Shown here piece after piece: positions 59,996-64,000 of a DNA stretch of 64,000 nucleotides. Source of the stretch: Streptomyces sp. PCS3-D2 (GTDB lineage: Bacteria; Actinomycetota; Actinomycetes; Streptomycetales; Streptomycetaceae); contig NZ_CP097800.1 in assembly GCF_000612545.2 (NCBI RefSeq), positions 6,373,501 through 6,437,500 on the forward strand. Reading direction: 5' to 3'. The position numbers and the translations under genes were made by a program. Positions within the stretch are counted from its first letter, which is position 1; each line of letters starts with the position of its first letter. The notes beneath the pieces were generated by a model, which made no database searches, was not told the DNA's origin, and saw only the letters and a program-made list of their open reading frames with translations.

Positions 59996-60958
59996 ATGCC
60001 ACACAGGAACGACACCGGCACCGGTACCGCTGCGGACACCGGTGCCGGTACCAGAGGCCACCGCAGCCGCAGCCGCAGCACCGCGCGGCGCCGCGCACTG
60101 CGCCGCGAGGTCCCCAGCACCGTCGGCCTCCTGACCGACTCCCAGGACTTCGCGGCCATGTGCGGCTACCGCAGCTTCGGCTTCGACCACCCGGCCGACT
60201 ACACCGACTACCTCCACCACGTCGACGGCCTGCTCCGGTCCCTCTCGGCCCGGGGCATCCACACCACCGTGGTGCTGTTCGACCCCGGCGAGTACGCCGA
60301 GTACTGCGGGGAGAACGGCCTGGACCCGGACACCTCCGAGACCCGCACCCGCTTCACCGCGGAATTGACCGGCAGCGGGACCGCCCTGCCCTACACGGGC
60401 CAGCCCCTCGACGAGCTCGTGCCCCTCCTCGTCGACGCAGCCGTCCGCCGCGCCACCTGGGAGTACGCCACCGCGGTCCTCGCGCGGGCGGGCCGCTGCG
60501 CGGACTGCGGGGACGACATCGGCCACGCGTCCTTCGACCGCGCCGCCGACACGCTGGAACGCCTCGTGGCCGGTGCCGGACCGGGCCACCACCACTTCGT
60601 GTGCAGCATCCCGACCGAGGAGGAGCAGCTCGTCGCCGTGCTGCACGCCGACTGCGGCGGCGAGCCCGACACCCCGCCGTACATCGACGACCGCGAGAGC
60701 CTCGCCTTCGTGACCGTCCTGGCCGCGGGGCTCGCCCTCGGCGGACCCGGGGGACTGGTGATGCGCAGTACCACCGAGGGCCGTGGGGACCGGGTCCACG
60801 GCTGGCGCCTCGACCGCGGCCGCCTCACGGCACTCTCGGCGGCCTCGGTCTTCGACGCCTACTGCACCGACGCCGGCACCGGAGACCTCGTTTCCCCGGA
60901 ACCAGGCGTCGAGTACTGCCCCGGGTACGAGGTCGACGCCCCCGGCCCGCACCACTGA
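59996..60958 (+). CDS. Conserved hypothetical protein, 320 aa
   Basis: A 320-residue protein with a basic, RS-rich N terminus (residues 18-40: RGHRSRSRSTARRRALRR), then a globular part: TVGLLTDSQDFAAMCGYRSFGFDHPADYTDYL, a Cys pair CADCGDD, and HFVCSIPTEEEQLVAVLHADCGGEP. ATG 59996 has a strong AGGGGGAGA. Several Cys and His suggest a metal site but no known family. It is the last plus-strand gene before the PTS operon, ended by a hairpin terminator. Confidence 0.75.
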   Translation: MPHRNDTGTGTAADTGAGTRGHRSRSRSTARRRALRREVPSTVGLLTDSQDFAAMCGYRSFGFDHPADYTDYLHHVDGLLRSLSARGIHTTVVLFDPGEYAEYCGENGLDPDTSETRTRFTAELTGSGTALPYTGQPLDELVPLLVDAAVRRATWEYATAVLARAGRCADCGDDIGHASFDRAADTLERLVAGAGPGHHHFVCSIPTEEEQLVAVLHADCGGEPDTPPYIDDRESLAFVTVLAAGLALGGPGGLVMRSTTEGRGDRVHGWRLDRGRLTALSAASVFDAYCTDAGTGDLVSPEPGVEYCPGYEVDAPGPHH

Positions 60959-60962
60959 AACG

Positions 60963-60995
60963 CCGAGGGGCCCCGCCACCGGCGGGGCCCCTCGG
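60963..60995. terminator. Bidirectional hairpin terminator (hypothetical / ptsI)
   Basis: A 15-bp perfect stem CCGAGGGGCCCCGCC pairing with its complement around a 3-nt loop, between convergent genes. It shares its core with the terminator at 26301-26343. Confidence 0.92.
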
Positions 60996-61016
60996 TCCAC
61001 ACGACGCGGCTCCGGC

Positions 61017-62687
61017 CTACTCGCCGGAGAGCACCGCCTGGGCGGCCGCGCGGGCCTCCTCGGCACTGTCCGCCGCACGGGCCGCGGCCGCTGCGCGCTC
61101 ACACTGGGCCAGCGTGTGCTTGGCCAGCGTCGCCCTGACGTAGGGGATCGAGGCGGCACCCATCGACAGGGAGGTGACACCCAGACCGGTCAGCACACAG
61201 GCCAGCAACGGGTCGGAGGCGGCCTCGCCACAGACACCGCAGCTCTTGCCCTCCGCCTTGGCGGCCTCGGCCGACATGGCGATCAGGTCGAGCAGCGCCG
61301 GCTGCCAGGGGTCCTGGAGCCGGGAGACGGCGCCGACCTGCCGGTCGGCGGCGAAGGCGTACTGCGCCAGGTCGTTCGTCCCGAGCGACAGGAACTCGAC
61401 CTCCTGGAGGATCGAGCGCGCGCGCAGCGCGGCAGAGGGGATCTCCACCATCGCGCCGAACTTCGCCTGGAGACCGGCCTCACGGCAGGCGTCGGCGAAA
61501 GCCTTCGCATCCGCGCGGTCGGCCACCATGGGGGCCATGACCTCAAGGTGCACCGGCAGGCCCTCTGCCGCCTTCGCCAGCGCGGTGAGCTGCGTGCGCA
61601 GCACCTCCGGGTGGTCCAGCAGCGAGCGCAGCCCGCGCACACCCAGAGCCGGATTCGGTTCGTCGGCCGGCGTCAGGAAGTCCAGCGGCTTGTCGGCGCC
61701 CGCATCGAGTACGCGGACGACGACCCGGCCATCGGGGAAGGCTTCGAGCACCTTGCGGTAGGACTCGATCTGCTTCTCCTCGGACGGAGCCTTCTTGCTG
61801 TCGTCCAGGAACAGGAACTCCGTCCGGAACAGGCCCACCCCCTCGGCTCCGGCCTCTACGGCAGCCGGCACGTCCGCAGGCCCGCCGACGTTGGCCAGCA
61901 GCGGCACCCGGTGACCGTCGGAGGTGGCGCCGGGACCGGAGGAGGCGGCCAGCGCCGCCCTGCGCTCGGCTGCCGAGGCCTCCAGCTCGGCCCGCTTCTC
62001 CGCGGACGGCGCGACGAACAGGTCGCCCGTGCTGCCGTCCACCGCGATCACGGTGCCTTCGGCGATCTCGCCGGCCCCCGGCAGCGCCACGATCGCCGGC
62101 ACGCCCAGTGCCCGGGCCAGGATCGCGCTGTGGCTGGTCGGCCCGCCCTCCTCGGTCACGAAGCCGAGGACGAGGGTCGGGTCGAGCAGGGCCGTGTCCG
62201 CCGGGGCCAGGTCACGCGCGATCAGCACGTAGGGCTCGTCGCTGTCGGGCACACCGGGCATCGGCACGCCGAGCAGCCGCGCCACGATCCGGTTGCGCAC
62301 GTCGTCCAGGTCGGCCACCCGGCCGGCCATGTACTCCCCGGCTCCCGCGAGCAGGTCGCGGTAGGCGGCGAAGGCGTCGTACACACCGCGCTCGGCGGTG
62401 CTGCCGACGGCGATCCGCCGGTTGACGTCCGCCATCAGCTCGGGGTCCTCGGCGATCATCGCCTGGGCCTCCAGCACGTGCTGGGCCTCGCCACCGGCCA
62501 GCTGGCCACGCGCGATCAGGTCGGCCGCGACGGCACTCACGGCCTGGCGGGCGCGCCCCTGTTCGCGCGCCGCCTCGTCAGCGGTGATCTGCCTGGCCGG
62601 CGGCTCGAGAACCGCCGTGCCCATGTGCCGCACCTCGCCGATCGCCACCCCGTGGCTCACGCCGACGCCTCGCAGCGTTGTCTCCAT
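61017..62687 (-). CDS. ptsI: PTS enzyme I (phosphoenolpyruvate-protein phosphotransferase)
   Basis: A 556-residue EI of the general phosphotransferase system, which takes phosphate from PEP to a His residue and passes it to HPr. The phosphorylated His lies in EEGGPTSHSAILARALGVPA; the C-terminal PEP domain shows GVGLFRTEFLF, RTLD-type VRVLDAGADKPL, GVRGLRSLLD, LSLGTNDLAQYAFAADR and the active Cys in SCGVCGEAASDP. ATG 62687 lies 76 nt after crr, so they form an operon. In Streptomyces PtsI is shared by the N-acetylglucosamine uptake system. Confidence 0.97.
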   Translation of the reverse strand: METTLRGVGVSHGVAIGEVRHMGTAVLEPPARQITADEAAREQGRARQAVSAVAADLIARGQLAGGEAQHVLEAQAMIAEDPELMADVNRRIAVGSTAERGVYDAFAAYRDLLAGAGEYMAGRVADLDDVRNRIVARLLGVPMPGVPDSDEPYVLIARDLAPADTALLDPTLVLGFVTEEGGPTSHSAILARALGVPAIVALPGAGEIAEGTVIAVDGSTGDLFVAPSAEKRAELEASAAERRAALAASSGPGATSDGHRVPLLANVGGPADVPAAVEAGAEGVGLFRTEFLFLDDSKKAPSEEKQIESYRKVLEAFPDGRVVVRVLDAGADKPLDFLTPADEPNPALGVRGLRSLLDHPEVLRTQLTALAKAAEGLPVHLEVMAPMVADRADAKAFADACREAGLQAKFGAMVEIPSAALRARSILQEVEFLSLGTNDLAQYAFAADRQVGAVSRLQDPWQPALLDLIAMSAEAAKAEGKSCGVCGEAASDPLLACVLTGLGVTSLSMGAASIPYVRATLAKHTLAQCERAAAAARAADSAEEARAAAQAVLSGE

Positions 62688-62762
62688 TTCACCCGTCTCC
62701 GATTGGGCGGCGGCCCTGGCCGCCGCGGTGGATGTCCGTCGCGCCCCTTGCGGGCGGAAGGG

Positions 62763-63212
62763 TCACTGCCAGCTGAAGAGCGCGTCGTCAGCCTTGACGT
62801 CGCCGGACTCGACGAGATCGGACAGGGACTCGGCCGTCGCCTCCAACGCCACGACGGGACAGATCGGGGACTTGCCGAGCGCCTCGACGGCAGCGGGGTT
62901 CCAACGGATGACCGCCTGGCCGCGGGTCACGGTGTCGCCCTTGCTGACGAGCAGCTCGAAGCCCTCGCCGTTGAGCTGGACCGTGTCGATGCCGAGGTGC
63001 GTGAGTACACCGTGGCCCTCGCCGTCCACCACCACATACGCGTGCGGGTGCAGGGAAACGACCACGCCGTCGACGGGAGCCACCGCCTCCGAGGGCTCGC
63101 GCACGGGGTCGATGGCGGTGCCCGGTCCCACCATCGCGCCGGAGAACACCGGATCCGGCACTGCCGCGAGTCCGATGGCGCGACCGGCAAGAGGGGACGT
63201 CACGCTGGTCAT
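62763..63212 (-). CDS. crr: PTS glucose-type EIIA component (Crr)
   Basis: A 149-residue EIIA-Glc-type protein that receives phosphate from HPr and passes it to EIIB domains. Known features: PVFSGAMVGPGTAIDP, HPHAYVVV with the supporting His, and THLGIDTVQLNGEGF with the phosphorylated His; late DDALFSWQ. It is the first gene of crr-ptsI. ATG 63212 has GGGAGG about 8 nt upstream. In Streptomyces Crr serves N-acetylglucosamine transport and is controlled by DasR, in keeping with the sites 145 bp upstream. Confidence 0.96.
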   Translation of the reverse strand: MTSVTSPLAGRAIGLAAVPDPVFSGAMVGPGTAIDPVREPSEAVAPVDGVVVSLHPHAYVVVDGEGHGVLTHLGIDTVQLNGEGFELLVSKGDTVTRGQAVIRWNPAAVEALGKSPICPVVALEATAESLSDLVESGDVKADDALFSWQ

Positions 63213-63355
63213 GAGGGGCCTCCCAGGGGTGGGGCTTTCGGTGTCGCCGTCACTGACTGTCGCGAACGGCGTACTCTTCTGAAGGATAAGTCACCAGTTG
63301 TACGGGTTCGTCCGGTGTAGGTCCCGATCCGGACTGACGCTTCCGCACGGAGACT

Positions 63356-63384
63356 AGTGGACTAGACCGGTGGACTAGACCATA
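63356..63384 (-). promoter_or_regulatory. Tandem DasR-type (dre) sites upstream of crr-ptsI
   Basis: Two 16-bp sites overlap by 3 nt: AGTGGACTAGACCGGT (63356-63371) agrees at 14 of 16 positions with the dre consensus, and GGTGGACTAGACCATA (63369-63384) at 12 of 16. The core TGGACTAGACC is repeated exactly with a 13-bp period. In S. coelicolor crr-ptsI is a known DasR target. The right-hand site ends 14 nt before the first rRNA promoter. Confidence 0.82.
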
Positions 63385-63397
63385 CGCCTGAATCGAT

Positions 63398-63954
63398 TTG
63401 CTTGGGCACCCCCCGGCCTGTACTGTCGTGACTCCCGCCAGGACGCCCCGCGTGAACTTCTCGCGAACGGCAGCTGACGGGCATCCCTCTCTTCAGCTTC
63501 GGTCCACCTCTCTCATCCTCCTTCGCCTGCCCTTTCGGTCATGCGGAGAATGGTTAGAGAGAAGGGAATTCGCTGATATAGTCGGAACCGCCGGAAAGGG
63601 AAACGCGAAAGCGGAAACCTGGAAAGCGCCGAGGAAATCGGACACGAAAGAGTCTGATAGAGTCGGAAACGCAAGACAGCAGAACGAAAGCCCGGAGGAA
63701 AGCCACAGCGAGTGTCGCTGGGGTGAGTACAAAGGAAGCGTCCGTTCCTTGAGAACTCAACAGCGTGCCAAAAATCAACGCCAGAAGTTGATACCCCGTC
63801 CACTTCGGTGGATGAGGTTCCTTTGAAAAGTCCTGTTCGGCCTTCGGGTGCGGGCAGGTAATTAAACACAGCGAGGACGTTGTGGTCAGTCGGTCTTATT
63901 CCGACCGTGACTGGCCCGCTCTTTCGTGTGTGTGCACCCGATTACGGGTAAACA
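63398..63954 (+). promoter_or_regulatory. rRNA operon promoter and leader region
   Basis: A multi-promoter leader typical of Streptomyces rrn operons. Candidate promoters: P1 with TTGCTT (63398-63403) and TACTGT (63421-63426) at 17 nt; P2 with TTAGAG (63554) and TATAGT (63577-63582) at 17 nt; P3 with a TAGAGT -10 (63658-63663) followed by CGGAAACGC, echoing the CGGAACCGCC after P2. Then comes the leader CTTGAGAACTCAACAGCGTGCC (boxA-like antitermination element, near 63748) and processing-stem sequence before 16S. Open frames crossing it are not genes. Confidence 0.82.
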
Positions 63955-64000
63955 TTCATGGAGAGTTTGATCCTGGCTCAGGACGAACGCTGGCGGCGTG
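63955..64000 (+). rRNA. rrs: 16S ribosomal RNA (5' end only)
   Basis: The last 46 nt contain GAGAGTTTGATCCTGGCTCA and then GGACGAACGCTGGCGGCGTG, the universally conserved 5' start of bacterial 16S rRNA in its actinomycete form. The mature 5' end is placed near 63955 by alignment with the E. coli numbering; it could be 1-3 nt off. The rest of the gene lies beyond the right edge. Confidence 0.98.

Noticed and set aside
60783-63320. An 845-codon plus-strand frame across ptsI and crr
   Set aside because: It is antisense to two unmistakable PTS genes and lacks any family similarity.
63398-63826. A 142-codon ORF in the rRNA leader
   Set aside because: It crosses three rRNA promoter-like elements and the boxA-like sequence; the region is a known non-coding leader type.

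Overview
The window is about 70% G+C with strong third-position GC bias. It carries an FMN-riboswitch-led riboflavin operon, a SmeA/SffA sporulation pair, RbpA behind a sigma-R-type promoter, a conservon (cvnABCD), SPW-repeat and FxsA membrane proteins, DasR-type operators and a 16S rRNA start typical of actinomycetes. All of this points to a Streptomyces chromosome, in a conserved core region rather than a mobile island. I see no insertion sequence, phage gene, CRISPR array or tRNA gene.

Left part (1-11 kb): the 5' portion of a secreted GH18 chitinase (minus strand) with two half-palindromic DasR-type boxes upstream; a divergent FMN riboswitch driving ribD-ribE-ribM-ribBA-ribH, where ribE, ribM and ribBA are translationally coupled; hisE and hisG; a PH-domain membrane protein; and two CNNM/CorC-type transporters behind a highly structured leader. 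Next (11-26 kb) come an EccA/CbbX-like AAA+ ATPase, a uridine-kinase-like P-loop protein, a secreted C39-like peptidase, small membrane proteins, a TetR regulator with an acyl-CoA dehydrogenase, a calycin-like protein with a phosphotransferase partner, an AsnC/Lrp regulator, an amidohydrolase, a polyprenol-phosphate mannosyltransferase and FxsA.

Middle (26-39 kb): rbpA, a UMF1-type MFS transporter, a glycerophosphodiesterase, a MocR-type regulator, sffA-smeA (sporulation-septum DNA translocase and its small membrane partner), an ankyrin protein, a 20-codon ORF next to a HEAT-repeat protein, an ECF sigma factor with a membrane-anchored partner, and the 5-oxoprolinase operon pxpABC.

The most striking locus is 39.2-46.7 kb: an apparently leaderless operon encoding two non-ATPase proteins and a 1567-residue SMC-like ATPase with a very long coiled coil. 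The layout resembles MukF-MukE-MukB / MksFEB / JetABC condensins, but there is no JetD/MksG nuclease. I propose it is a poorly described actinobacterial condensin-like system; that assignment is inference from architecture.

Right part (47-64 kb): conservon cvnABCD; a thiolase/DUF35 pair whose promoter carries a TGACG-N3-CGTCA palindrome also seen before the calycin-like gene at 19.2 kb; a VanX-type dipeptidase; a Nudix hydrolase; a GH31 glucosidase; acetoacetyl-CoA synthetase; a hypothetical protein; the general PTS genes crr-ptsI with tandem DasR-type sites; and a multi-promoter rRNA leader running into the first 46 nt of a 16S rRNA gene. The two ends of the window are thus linked by a probable DasR (N-acetylglucosamine/chitin) regulon.
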